NCBI GenBank assembly: GCA_006503535.1
Contig: QYRS01000002.1
Location: 2,418,001-2,482,000, forward strand
Origin: Arthrinium phaeospermum
Lineage: Eukaryota > Ascomycota > Sordariomycetes > Amphisphaeriales > Apiosporaceae
Length of the DNA stretch: 64,000 bases
Reading direction: 5' to 3'
Part shown: positions 1 to 12,053 of the stretch, piece after piece
How the letters are laid out: every line of letters begins with the position of its first letter
Numbering within the stretch: the first letter of the stretch is position 1
The notes under the pieces: model-generated
What the model was told of the DNA's origin: nothing
The model's input: the letters and a program-made list of their open reading frames with translations, nothing else
The model's database searches: none
Translations under genes and position numbers: made by a program

Positions 1-621
1 GCACATCGGCCTAGGCCTGCCCGGGCGCGGATCGTCGAGTACCTGCCTTGCCCCGCAGTCTCGAGCCATCCAGACAGCCAACTGCCTGAAGTACAGTAGG
101 TTAGCGGTTTAGCCTGCCCAACTCAATAAGGTGTTTGACGTATTCATTGACTTTATGGAAGCGACGAATTGACGACAAAGGGACGAGAAGTGCCAAAAAA
201 GAAAAAAAGCCCGAGAAGGAAACCAAAGAAAGCTGTCCGGCTCCTCCGTGGCCTGCCCTGGGCGCATTTCAACAATTTGAACCCTTCAGCCCCATCGGCC
301 GTTTTGCAGTGTCGTCACCACGAAACCACCTCATTCGCGCAACCGCCCTATCAGAGCCGCCAACCAGTTGCTCGTATGCGTGCGCGCAACAAGGTAGACG
401 TCTTCGCCAGCTAGTTGGAGTGCCCGAAACGGACTTTGACCGGTTCACCACCGCCCGCTCTCCAACTGCCCAGCACTGAGCATCGAGAGCCTTTCTTTTG
501 GCCGCGGTATACCGGTTTCTTCTCTCATGCCCTTGCCTTGCCTTGGGCCTTCGAAGACAGTATTTCTTTGATCCCATATACTACTTCGCCTTCAAACTCT
601 TTTCTTCTTCTGCGACCAACC
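1..621. other. Left-edge upstream region
   Basis: No gene is supported here. The stretch is the 5' flank and probable leader of the F-box-like gene that starts at 622, with a pyrimidine-rich run (about 580-615) just before the start codon. The short open frames on both strands lack recognisable protein character. Confidence 0.5.
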
Positions 622-3600
622 ATGGATGCGGAAGCGGCGCCTAGTGCTCCAGGTGAGGCACCGATCGCTGGCGATGCCACGGTAGTGGGCATCTCAACTG
701 GGCCGCCTGCTCAGGTTTCGTGCCTGGCACGTCTGCCCAAAGAACTGCATAAGGACATCTTTAGCCATGTAAGTTGCCCGCCTCGATCTTGCCTCCCGTG
801 GTTTATGGTGATGTCTCCAAACTGACACATTCGTTCCTTTGTGCAGTGTTCGCAGTGCGACCTTATCTGCCTCTCGCTCGTCTGCAAGAGCTTCCGTGAG
901 CTTGCCGCTGCACAACTCTACCGCAACTTCCACATTGTCTTTCCGGACGAGGATGACCCTAGCTTCGATTCACCCATAGATGGACTGGCAGGCGGATTGG
1001 ACACATTCGTCACAAGCGAGTATAACTATGCGCAGCACTTGCGGGATATCTCTCTGGATACCTTGTCAGCTGGTGACAAAGCCGAGACCGCCTACAAGCC
1101 CTACCTGTTCGGCGTGAGCTGCGGCAAGTTCATGAACTCTCTACTGCTGCTCACGCTACGAAAAGCTACCTCTCTTGACTCGTTTCGCTGGAACATTCGC
1201 GTCGAATTAAGCAGGCCGGTTTACAAAGCCTTACACAATATCTCCTCTTTAAAGCACGTACACCTTCGAATGCAGTCAGGCTTGTCTCTTTATGAGCCAC
1301 CACCGCCATTGCCCTACTATTCCTCGGCACCAACCGCGATGCCCGTGCCAACGACGGCACATCTCCCGCCCCCGCCCTTGCCAGTTGTACCCTCCATCGA
1401 ACTCGCTGGTGCATCAGCCATCTCGAATCTCTTTGGGGCCCCTAGCACCGTCACTTTTGGTCCTCCTCCGGTTCCTGTCCCAACTGCAAGCCATGCGCCT
1501 GTCGCTAAGCATAGCCTGAAGGCCAAGCCCTCTAAGAAGCAGCACGGCACAGAGAAAGAACCGCCGACGGTCGGCGGCTTCAAAAAGCTGGAGAGCCTGG
1601 GCGTCCTTGATATCGATAGTCTTGACATGGTGCCCGAAATCAAGAACTGCATCGAAAACTCATCTTCTACGCTGAAAAAGCTGAAGCTCTCATTCTCAGA
1701 TGCTCTTGCAACCCAGGCACGGAAACCATGTCTCGTCGATCCTAATGATTCCGACGAGGATGATGACTTCCAAGTAGTACCCATGTCTTCTGGTTATGAT
1801 GACGGAAGTGGACCGGCTAAAGCCTTCCGAGCCCAAGAAGAGCGGAAATTGCAGGAGTCAGTCCTGGGTCGCATCTTTGATATCGAGCCCTTTGTCCCGA
1901 AAAAGTCACCAACCACCAAGGAGAAGAAGTCTGATGCGAAGTTGACAAACCGGGATGCGAGCCACCGCTTTATCAATTCCATGACAAACGTTACCAAGCG
2001 CCTGATGATGGGCGTGGATGGTAGCCGCGTACTTACGTCGCAGCGCCAGGAATGTTTGGATTTGATGATAGAGGCAGCGAAGAAGTACGTTGCTTTCAAG
2101 GAAGGGCTGGCTACCGATGGAGAAGCTGGAGACGGTGCGGGCCCGAGCGCTAGTGACCTGAGTGGCCATGCAGCAGATTCCGAGAACGACGATGCCGAGA
2201 CAGTTGCCGAAACCGCTTTGACCAGTGTGCCCAAAGTCCAGACCGACCAGGACGAGACGAGACCAGAGGATATTGATGTGGCGGCGCCCGAGGAGCAACT
2301 GGTAGAGCAACAAGAGGATGTAAACAGCGACGTCGCAAGCAAGACCGAGACGACACAGATGGATACTTCTCGTAGTGAACCAGCTGTCCGGTGTCAGAAT
2401 GACCAGACACTGCCGCTTGAAGACACACCCACGGAGATTATGGGCACTTTTCAGGCGGGTTTGGATGACCACCCCGGCGATACTCAAGACTTGGGGTTGC
2501 TACAGGCCGAAGTGGCGCCAGATTCTGACGACCAACTTGCCAATGGCTCAGTACAAGAAACGGCTGAGAAACTCCAGGCACTCGAGATTTCCGACAAAGA
2601 ACATGACATGAACATTCTAGAAGCGGAACTCGAAGATGCTGGGGACATCCACGATGCACACACTATGGATGACAAGGAAGATCTCCGACGCCAGATTGGT
2701 GCATATATTCGTGGTACACGAGGCGTGGCTCTGCAGTCCCTGAGTCTCCATCTGATTCCTACCAAAGCATCGGTCCTCGGTCGTGCCATTGACCTCCATA
2801 CACTGAGAAAGCTGACGCTTCTTAACGTCGGGAATCAGGCCCCCATCTGGAGTCTGCTAGCCAAGGAGAATAAGTTGGCACCGCTCCCGCTCGTCAAGGT
2901 TTTCACAGACCACGTGTCACTCCCGTTCCTCCATCTTGTATCACAATTGGAACAGGTAGATGAGCTGTTCATGATTGAGCGGAGTACCAAGTACAAACCG
3001 GAAAGTTTTGCTCCAAAGACTAAGATTTCTCTGGAACAAATTCGACGATTTGCACTTAAAAGGCATATGCGCACGATCAAGCGGCTGATGATCAGGAACG
3101 ACGCCGATGACACATGGGACGCCGACGAGAAGACTACGCAACTGATATGCCGCAAGGGGAAGGCGCTTGAAGAGCTAGCAGTGATCATGGGCATCAAGTC
3201 TATGGTGAGTGTTGCCTTGCTCTTGATGATATGGTACTTGAAGCTAACATATGCAGCACACTTTCCTACAGTACCTCTCCGGGCTCACAAGCCTGCGGGC
3301 CTTGCACATCATATCGTTCAGAAGCGATGATACGTGCTTGTCCGTTATGCGCGAGACGAGACGCTTCATTGTGGACACGATTTCTCATTACCCGGAACTC
3401 AAACTCGAGTGGTTGTCGATTGGAGACGACGACCGTGCTGAGAGGATCATGCGTAGAACCGATCTGCCCGATGCCAAGAAAAAGAAGAAGGACAAGGGCA
3501 AGGATATTGCAAGCGACTCGCTGGCCAGCCTGGGCACCGAGGATGGCTATCCTGCCTTCCCGGACGACCGTTGGGATGAGGAAAGCGACAGTGATGAAGA

Positions 3601-3712
3601 TGAGGGCAATCCCCCGCATTGGCTGAAATTGGATCTCATAGATGGGATCGCTTTCTACGATGTCTGGGGGGTCAAGATCTTCAAGAAAGAGATCATGGCG
3701 GCGCGGTTGTGA
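622..3712 (+). CDS. F-box-like protein with long acidic disordered region
   Basis: Three exons fit (622-768, 847-3204, 3257-3712), giving 986 residues. Intron 1 runs from GTAAGT to GTGCAG. Intron 2 runs from GTGAGT to ATGCAG with a GCTAAC branch site at 3243-3248. An F-box-like segment lies at about residues 33-70: CLARLPKELHKDIFSH is joined across intron 1 to CDLICLSLVCKSFREL. By family analogy this would recruit a substrate to an SCF ubiquitin ligase; the substrate is unknown. A Pro-rich stretch (about residues 155-190) and a very acidic, Ser/Thr-rich middle region look disordered. The C-terminal third has leucine-rich helical segments resembling the repeat region of F-box proteins, then a Lys-rich patch and an acidic patch. 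The ATG at 622 follows ACCAACC and is the first good start of the F-box frame. I do not recognise a named orthologue. Confidence 0.8.
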
Positions 3713-4251
3713 TGAGGGAGATCAGATTACGAAACCTGCACGAGATATGAAATTGGGGGGTCAACATGACAATGCGTTGCAGAACTGACTGGTGGGCTTA
3801 AAGGGAGCGGGCTTGGCCGGTTATATTTTACTTGGCCTCGATAGCGTTGAAAGGTTCATTGGTTTTCTCTATACCCTAGCCGTACTCCTACAAAGCGCCG
3901 GTCTGCCTTGGCAAGCGTTTCTGTTCATGATCTATTAGCAATGTTTCGAGGCATCTGGTAGATGTCACGGCATCATACAAGATCATACAATAGTAGATCA
4001 TTCGATCAATTGCCATTGACTAACAACTGATAACTCCGTGTGTTCTGAAATACCATGAAGTAACTGAGTGACATAAGGTGCTGGATAAGATGAGATTATG
4101 CGCCAATTGTCATGGCTATTGTTACATGAACTCCTATGGCCGCTACTATGCATTGCATGACGAAACAACGAAACAAAAACCCCAGACCGCGTAAAACTCC
4201 ACATGGCGACCTCCCCAATATACCTTGGTTGAATATGATCTGTGATTTCAG
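3713..4251. other. Convergent intergenic region
   Basis: This is the 3' flank shared by the F-box-like gene (+) and the MFS gene (-). It is A/T-richer than the flanking coding DNA and should hold both 3' UTRs. No gene or strong motif is seen. Confidence 0.5.
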
Positions 4252-6704
4252 TCACTTTTTTCCCTCGCTGGAATCTTGAGCTTGTTTATCTGGTGCCCTC
4301 AAGGCTTGAGCTGAAGAAGACGTAGTGGGTTCGGCATGGGACGGTTTTGCGGCGGTCGGATCATCTGCCAGCACCGATGATGGAGCCGACTTGCCCAGGG
4401 ATGCTTTTGAACCGCCCAGAGGAGTTGGCGAGCGAGAAGTGGCTGAATCGGACGAAGCCGCCGCCGCCGCCGGCGGTTGGGATGGCGGTGGGGGCCCTCC
4501 TTTCGGTGGCCCCGTCTTCTTCAGGTTCTTCCACTCCATGAACATGGCAGCTACGACGGCGACGAGCGCAACGCCCATGGAGACGCGGAAGATGTGGGTA
4601 AGGGCGCCGTTGTAGATGTGCAAGACCTCGTCCTTGCGGTCGGCCGGGACTTGGTCCACGAAGTTGGTCGCGCCCTCGCCGACGACGGCGCCCGGCTGGA
4701 TGCCGGGCACGTTGCGCAGCTGGTCCACGAGCGAGTTGCTCAGCAGGTTCTGCCCCACGGACGTGAAGATGGCGCCGCCTAGCTGCTGCGCGAAGAACAT
4801 GATGGAGATGCCCGTCGGCACGTCGGGCTTGGGCAGCACCGACTGCGCGGCCAAGCTGCTGGCCTGCATGCCGATGCCGAGCCCAAAACCGGCGATGAAC
4901 TGGAACCCGATCCAGTGGCTCGCGACCTCGCCGACCCGGAACGTGCTCATCAGACCCTCGCCCACGGCCATGAGGCTCGGGCACACCAGCATGGCGGGCA
5001 CGTAGTACCCGATGCGCTGCGTGATGGCGCCGCTGAGGATGCTGGCGACGACCAGGCTCAGCACGAAGGGGAGGGTGTAGATGCCCGACTTGACGGCGCT
5101 GACGCCCTGCACGACCTGGAACCAGAGCGGCACGAAGTAGATGGTCATGAGCATGGAGCCCGCGATGGACAGCATGAAGATGGCGCCGGCCAGGACGGAG
5201 CGGTTGCCGATGACGCGCGGCGGCACCGTGGCCGTGTTGGGCTTGAGGGCCTGCACGGCCATGAAGGCCAGCCAGAGGACGCCGAAGACGACGAGCAGCG
5301 CGATGATGCGCGGGTTGGACCAGGTGTAGGTCGAGCCGCCCCACTGCAGGGCGAGCAGCAGGCAGACGACGCTGGGCACGAAGAAGAGGGTGCCGAGCGG
5401 GTCGAGGCGGAGCAGCTGCTCCCAGGCGCCCGGCTGGGCGAGCTGCTTCTTGGGCAGGCGCAGCGTCAGCAGCAGGCAGGCGACGGCGGCGGCGCCGATG
5501 GGCAGGTTGATGTAGAAGCACCAGCGCCAGGTGACGCCGTCGGTGAAGCCGCCGCCCACGAGCGGGCCCATGACCGAGGCCAGCCCGAAGACCATGCCGA
5601 AGACGCCCTGGAACATGGGCCGCTTGCGCAGCGGGATCATCGGGATCATGATGATCATGGTGCCCGAGAAGATGCCGGCGCCGCCCAGGCCCGCGATGGC
5701 GCGCCCGACGATGAAGACGATGGAGGACGGGGCGGCGCCGCAGATGGCGGAGCCGACCTCGAAGATGAAGACGGAGATTAGGAATGTCCTGAATGGGGGT
5801 TTCCAACGTCAGTAAAAATTTCATGAAGCACCGGCGTATATGTTGTCACGTACCACTTGATGTTATAAAACCGGTAGATGCGTCCGAAAATCAGCTGCGA
5901 CGCCGCCGTGGTCAGCTGGTAGGCCGAGCCGTACCAGCCGATGTCGCCAATGCTCCGGAACTCATCGGTGATCTTGGGGATGGCCGTGCCGATGATGGTA
6001 CGGTCCAGGGCCACCAGGAACATGGCCATGAAGATGGACAACATGATGGCCCAGAATTTAAACGTCTTGGGCTTGAAGTTGCGCTCCGCTTCGTCCTCGT
6101 CCATCCCCGGTGGTCCTCCCGGTGGACCTGATGGCGGTTGCTTTGAAGGGTCCTCCTGAGCTGTTACTGCTGGCACTGCTGTCCCCTTTTCGACATCGAC
6201 TGTGTTGTTGTTATTTTTGCTATCATCGTGGCCGACCAATGTGCTGCTTCCCTTGGATGTGGTACGGTCGTCGTTCTGATGAGAGCGCCGCGGCGTAGGG
6301 GACGCCGCTCTAGCAATTGCTGCTGCTGCTGCTGTTGGAGGTGCCGCTTCCTTGGGCTTCTCCCCCGAGATAGTAATGGGGTCAGTCTGACAGCTGCTTT
6401 CCCTCATCTTGCCGATATCCTGGAACGAGACAACACTGATGCGCCCAAACGCAAAGTCATCGTCACTTTTGCTCTTCCGCGGCGCTCGAGTGGCTGCCTC
6501 TGTCGTGTTAGAGTCATGGGCGCTCTCGGGGGCAGCATTGCTGTTGCTATCTCCGCTACCAGGCTCAGAAGACGCAGCTGCGGCGGCGGCTGCCGGCGTT
6601 GACTTGTCCGCCCCGTGGCTATCTGTGTTTCCATTTACTTCCGGGGCTTGGCCCGCTGGCGCAGAAGTGGCCTCGGCAGACTTTGGGGCCTCCATGGACG
6701 TCAT
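4252..6704 (-). CDS. MFS drug/metabolite exporter, DHA2 (14-TM) type
   Basis: Two exons on the minus strand (6704-5854 and 5788-4252) give 795 residues. The 65-nt intron runs from GTACGT to TTCAG and completes a Trp codon. The membrane domain begins near residue 215 ([20 protein letters not shown]). It carries hallmarks of the drug:H+ antiporter DHA2 family: the [12 protein letters not shown] segment, the [15 protein letters not shown] segment and a motif-C-like [10 protein letters not shown]. Many further hydrophobic helices follow, down to a low-complexity cytosolic tail ending in SSEGKK. Fungal relatives export toxins, drugs or secondary metabolites across the plasma membrane; the substrate here cannot be read. 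About 210 residues of Ser/Ala/Pro-rich, apparently disordered sequence precede the first helix, which is long for the family. The gene is divergent from a Zn2Cys6 regulator, a common arrangement for regulated exporters. Confidence 0.9.
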
Positions 6705-8656
6705 ACTCTAAACAACACTGACAGCAGGCGAAGGGTGTATCAGTCAGTATCAGAGAAGACGGGAGAGAAGACAGGGGAAAGTCTGCGATATATGGATAGC
6801 ACGCTGGTCCCTTGCGATTGCAAACCGTGCGGCAAACCTAAGGGATTGGCAAGGGCAGCTCTGTCTCAAGGGAATGGCATGGATCTATTGAAAAGGATGG
6901 CTGTCTATAGAATGGAGACAGGAACTATGAACATATAGCTCGGCCACGCGAACAAAAAAAATATGCAACCCGGACATGTCATGGCATATCCCCATGACAG
7001 GCATACCATACACAGCCTATGACGGCTCCTTGCCAACAGCAAGCGATCCGACCCTGGGGAAATAAGACGGCATATCGGTACTCATGAACGCCGTTGTCTC
7101 TCCTAACAGACGGGCATACGAGCATGCTTTGCTTTTTGTTAGTGTTATTGAGACGATACATACACAGCTGGCTGGGTTGGCGAGAGAGAGATAGAGAGAG
7201 CGTAAGCCACATGGGCGTTGGGGAGCGCATTATCGTTCCATCCGCAGGTGAGGTTGGGGAAGTTCCGCCAGTGTGAGAGCCGCTGCGGGTTGCAGGTCGT
7301 GCTTTTGTTTGGGTGCCTGCTGTGCTCCATGGCGGCTCTCAGTCTTAGACGGAACGATGTTGGGCAATTGGACCGGGCCAAGGAAGGGCGGATGGGCGGT
7401 CGTTAAAAGTAGGAAGTTAGTGCTGAGTGCCGAGTGCATGCAAAGACGGTACGTACATCTTTGGGGCCGTTACAAGTAGGTATCATGGCGAAATATGACA
7501 CTATCCCCCTTCCAGCAACCAGACGGAAATAGAAGGGAATTTCGGGACCGAGGCGCCTGCTTTGGCGTCCTTTTGCAAGCATCCTTCGGTCGCGAACACG
7601 ATCTTTCATGACCGACCACTCCCCCCCTCCTCTTCTTGCATTTCCCTTTCCCCTTCCCCTCTATCCTCTGACAACCCCTGTCTTCTTATGCTGCATATTA
7701 CTTACTACGTCTACTTACACAAGTACCGACCTTATGCATAGTGTAATTGGCTGGAGTGATCAATGAAAGAGAGTGATAGCTGCCATAGCTACTGCATGTA
7801 TCGAGACGCCACTGGACACTAGGCCGTCCTTCCTATCTATCCATTACGAGTGCATGCTGCCGTTGCTACTTCTGGCTACCCCCATACTGCATACCTGGGG
7901 GTTTGCCCACCATCACCTAGGTGTGCCACCCGAACAAGCCGATTGAGAGTGTCTTCTGTGTCGTCTCCTTCCTTGCTCAGACAAGTAAGGCGACACAGCA
8001 GGGGGACGTGAAAGGACATGACATGTCGTCGCTCCGCAAATCTTGCTCGCTTGCGCCCAGTGTCAGTGCCAGTGCCAGTGCCATTTCTTAAAACCAAGCC
8101 TTGTTGAACGTCGCGTCCATTCGGCGGGGGGTAGAAGGAAGGAGAAGAGAAAAAAAAAAAAAAAAAGAATCGCCTTTCTGGATATTTCCTTCAATTGAGG
8201 CCGCTCCCGAGGTGGGAAAGCTAGTGAAATCTCCTTCCGCCTCTTTTTTGACCCTCTAATGGTTCCCCTGCCTTGATTCGTTTTCTTTTTGTTCTACCCA
8301 TTGAGCAAACAACTACTACAAGTACATACGCTTGTTGCTTCTTTTGTTTTTTTCTCCCCCAGTCTACGTCCAGCCAATACGCGGGCTGGCGTCGCACTAC
8401 CGGTCTTTTCGGTCCCGACCGCATCATCTTGCTGTTGGTTTGGCAGATTGCTGTGCCTCTGGGCGACACCACAGCTCAAGGCACCCGGACCCATTGGCAC
8501 GCACATCTAGGCAGGCACACATACCGGATCAGAGTGTCCCGCATTCTTGCGACCATCCGATACGGCTGACTTGACGGGTCCCTTCATCCCTGGCGGCTCC
8601 TTCGGGACCGATCTCTTGCCCTAGGACCACCCATAGCCGCCCGCCAGCTAGCCATC
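6705..8656. other. Divergent promoter region of MFS and Zn2Cys6 genes
   Basis: These 1.95 kb separate two divergently transcribed genes and must hold both promoters and 5' leaders. Visible low-complexity elements are a GA-rich run around 7181-7201, three AGTGCC copies at 8065-8082, and a 17-base A tract at 8150-8166. C/T-rich stretches at about 7619-7680 and about 8225-8360 look like leader or promoter sequence. No coding gene is supported. Confidence 0.5.
8150..8166 (+). repeat. 17-base poly(A) tract
   Basis: A run of 17 A residues lies about 490 bases upstream of the regulator start codon. Poly(dA:dT) tracts commonly exclude nucleosomes in fungal promoters, so this may mark the regulator's promoter. 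The length may also be affected by homopolymer sequencing error. Confidence 0.7.
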
Positions 8657-11231
8657 ATGTCAGACACTGCCGATTCAACATTAGGCGATGGCGACTCGTA
8701 TAGGCAGACAACTCCAACGGGGTCTTCTGCCCTGCAGCAGTCCCAGCCAATCTCGGACACGACTGCTGCAATGAAGGTCACCCGGGGCCATTCCTGTATC
8801 CTGTGTCAGCAGCGAAAGGTCCGCTGCGACAAAAGCAAGCCATGTTCCAACTGCGTAAAGGCCGGCGTCGAGTGTCGGGTTGTCCCCCCGCAACCTCCGA
8901 GGCGCCGCAAGAAGAGGGTACCTGAGCGCGACCTGGTCGACCGCCTCAGGAAGTACGAGGCCATGCTCACCCAGCATGGTATCGAGTTCGAGGGCCTGGG
9001 CCCGGACGTCAAGATCTTGGACCCCGGCACCGTCCAAGAGGGGGACGAGCTCGACTCCGAGTTCATAAAAGTGAGAGAGTCGCCCGCGAGGTCGGACCCT
9101 GACTTGATCTCCTCGCCTGGCGAAACTCCTCACATACCAAGGTCAGCACACATCTTGGCAGTGCTTATTACTTGTGTAGAAACCCGCTGCAGTGTACTGA
9201 TGTTGACTCTAGAACGTTCAAGTGGTTCCCCTTCCAAAAAGAGGTGTGTTTGTTTTTTTGCGCGGCCGTAAATTTGTGATTGAGAGTGTCCATGACCACA
9301 TGATCTAATGCAAACCGTGATGGTAGTTTCGTGCCGTCGAAGAAGAATCAGAAGTTCACAGGGAGTCGTCCGACGACGACGATGTAGGCACCACCATCAA
9401 CACGGCTTATGACAAGATGTTCGATAACGCAGACGGCTTTCCCTTCGTCGTGGGGGCTTCCTCCCGAAGCATCACGGACCAACACCCCTCTGCCATACAC
9501 ATTTTTCAGCTATGGCAGATATACCTCACCAATGTGTCCTCTCTGCTAAAGATGACCCATACCCCTACCTTGCAGGGCCGCATCATCGAGGCAAGCGCCA
9601 ACCTGGGCAAGGCCTCTAAAAGTCTCGAGGCACTAATGTTCGCAATCTACCTGATGGCAGTGACCTCTCTCCAGGACGACGAGGTATTAGAAATGTTCAA
9701 CGAAGAGCGGGCCGTTCTCCTCAAGAAATATTACATTGCATGTCAACAGGCCCTTCTCAACGCGAGTTTTATGCGAAACCCCGACTTGACTATACTGCAA
9801 GCATACACGCTATATCTCGTAAGTATTGACCGATTGCATATTACACTTTTAACCTTTCCTCGGCCAACGATTCTAACCGAGCTTTAGTTTGGGGTTCGAC
9901 CATTCATTGATCCACGGTCACTCTTCTGTCTCACCGGAATCGGCATCCGCCTCGCCTGGCGCATGGGACTTCACCGAGACGGACAGCAATTCAATCTCTC
10001 TCCTTTCGAAGTGGAAGAGAGAAGAAGGCTATGGTGGACATTGGCAGGATTCGACAGGCGCATTGGAGAAATCACCGGCTCTACGCTCACAGCCATTTCC
10101 ACTGGCGGTGACTGCAAACTGCCACTGAACATCAACGATGCCGACCTTCATCTCCATGCCAAGGATGCGCCAACGCCCCATACGGGCGCGACGGAAATGC
10201 TATTCTCCCTAACGCGCCTCGAGTTCTCCAAAGCTCCAGGAACGGACAAAATGAAACCCGTCATCTCTGACCCGGCCCAGACAGTCGCCAACTTGGCCGA
10301 CCATCGCTTATCAAGCTATCTGGAACGTCTCTCGACACACTTGGAAGACACCTATCTCAAGTACTGCGATCCCAAAGTGTCACTGCACTACTTCACTCTG
10401 ATGATGACACGGGTCAGCATGTGCAAACTCAAGGTCCTCGCAGGTTTCTTCAAAACGGCCATGCAAACTCCTGCCCCCTTGTCCCCCTTCGAGAGTGAAG
10501 AGCTCTTCCTTGAGGCCATCAAGTTGCTAGAGTACGACAGCACCATCCATGCCAACGACTCTCTCAAGGGCTACTTCTGGTTCTCGGCTCTACATTTTCC
10601 CTTTCCAGCATATATCTGCTTGGTCAAAGACCTGCGTACCCGGACCACTGGGGAGCTGTGCGAACGAGCATGGGCCGCCATCTTCGAAAACCACGAGCGC
10701 AGGCAGCTCCTCCGCCAGATGCGGAGCCCTATGCAGCTGGCTTTCAGTCCCTTATTTGTCAAAGCTTGGGACGCTCGTGAGGCGGCCGAGTCGCAGCTGG
10801 GGAGGACACTTGCTCCTCCGCCTCTGATTACGGCCATGCGGCAGATTGTAGCTCGCATGGGCTTCTCGGCCAAGAGCAAGTCGCCGGAGCCCGCCGTTTC
10901 TCATCCAACACCGCCCTCCACTGCATCTCCGTCCGTTTCGAGCGCCTACTCGGTCCCACCAGCTTCGGCTCCGGCACCGCCAGCACCCGTGGCAACTCAA
11001 CCACCACCGCCGCCCATGTTCCCCAACGGCCCAGATTTGTGGTCCAATGTCCACGGTCCCAGCATGGGAGGACGTGGGCACTACCCGCCCGAGTTCACCG
11101 AAGTCAATCTTGGCGGCGAGTTTGACTGGCAGGCGTTCCTGTCGCAGTTCAGCAACAGCTATATCCCACCTCAGGAGATGGCCATACCGGTTGCTCCGCC
11201 CGATCCCACCACCCAAGTCTATTGGCACTGA
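8657..11231 (+). CDS. Zn(II)2Cys6 transcription factor with fungal_trans domain
   Basis: Four exons (8657-9141, 9213-9243, 9327-9818, 9888-11231) give 783 residues; the second exon is only 31 nt. The binuclear zinc cluster uses Cys 47, 50, 57, 63, 66 and 73 in the spacing CX2CX6CX5CX2CX6C. A basic linker (PRRRKKR) and a short coiled-coil-like stretch (VDRLRKYEAMLTQHG) follow, as in regulators that dimerise on DNA. The middle region holds the fungal_trans signature (GIRLAWRMGLHRDG, then EVEERRRLWWTL). The tail is Pro/Ser-rich. It should act in the nucleus as a pathway-specific regulator. Its target is unknown, but the divergent MFS exporter next door is the obvious candidate. Each intron keeps phase and has a GT...AG boundary. 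Confidence 0.9.
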
Positions 11232-11588
11232 AGAGCAGAAAAGAACAGAAACAAAATAAAAACCGATGACCGGCTGGCATAGATCAAACTCTGCGGTTTC
11301 TGCGCGAAGCTAATTAAAGCCTCGTAGGGCTGTTCCTGGGCGACTAAAGTTTACTCTCTCCGTGGGCGTGCACTTTTTTTATGGCAAGAATAAGGGAAAT
11401 CTCGAATGGTTTTTCTCCGTTAGGGGCAGAGAAAAAAGGAAATAAAAGCCTTCCAATAGTCTTTGCATATGTTCAAGAGTTATCATTACAGAACAACCCA
11501 GCAACCTCTACCCAGATCAACCAAACAACTTCCACACCGTCTGCCAACTTCGGTAGCCAGATCACGATTCAATACAACCGCCGTAAAC
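11232..11588 (+). other. Intergenic region and leader of the tail-anchored protein gene
   Basis: This holds the 3' UTR of the regulator gene and the promoter and leader of the next gene. The CA-rich stretch at about 11490-11585 is typical of a fungal 5' leader. An in-frame upstream ATG at 11463 is discussed with the next gene. Confidence 0.5.
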
Positions 11589-12053
11589 ATGCCTGCTGAT
11601 CCTTTCGCCTATCTTCCTCCCGATTGGCCTTCTCCTCCAATCCCCGTCCCGCACCGGGACATGAGCCTCGAAGATCTCGACCATACGAATAACGAGATCG
11701 CCGCCACCCCCGGCGATCTGATTGACGAGAAAACGGGTTATACGCCTGCTCCCCTCCCGCATAACCCCTCCCAGGCTGCTGCTGTCAAGAGGGACAGCCG
11801 GGACGATGATTCCTTCGAACGCAGGCGTTTCCCAGACGGTTGGGACATGGAAGCGATGCTCGCCATGCCTCACGTCCTCTACTATCCCGTTCGCTACGGC
11901 ACCTTCACGAACGATGAAGTGAACATCGACGCGCGCCGTCTAACGAGCCGGCCGCGCCCGGTCCCGTCGCTGGAAGCTCACGTGGGGGCTTTCTTTGTCC
12001 TGCTCGGCTTGATTTTCATTGCCATTGTCCTCTTCTACACCTTTTTGGGATGA
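11589..12053 (+). CDS. Small tail-anchored membrane protein, unknown function
   Basis: This single-exon frame gives 154 residues from the ATG at 11589 (MPADPFAYLPPDW). The N-terminal two thirds are hydrophilic and Pro-rich. The last roughly 22 residues form one hydrophobic helix (AFFVLLGLIFIAIVLFYTFL) followed only by Gly, so the protein should be tail-anchored with its bulk in the cytosol. An in-frame ATG at 11463 would add 42 residues rich in Arg, Thr and Ser and lacking acidic residues, resembling a mitochondrial presequence. The CA-rich nucleotide character there looks more like a 5' leader, so I chose 11589. No family was recognised. Confidence 0.65.
   Translation: MPADPFAYLPPDWPSPPIPVPHRDMSLEDLDHTNNEIAATPGDLIDEKTGYTPAPLPHNPSQAAAVKRDSRDDDSFERRRFPDGWDMEAMLAMPHVLYYPVRYGTFTNDEVNIDARRLTSRPRPVPSLEAHVGAFFVLLGLIFIAIVLFYTFLG

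Noticed and set aside
270..300. Minus-strand B-box-like GGGTTCAAATTG suggesting a tRNA
   Set aside because: No A-box or cloverleaf partner sequence is present at the right distance.
4361..5824. Long open frames overlapping the MFS gene on both strands
   Set aside because: They arise from the high third-position GC of the transporter. Their translations are Arg/His/Ala-rich or Asp/Glu/Gly-rich without domains, while the MFS frame has clear membrane helices and motifs.
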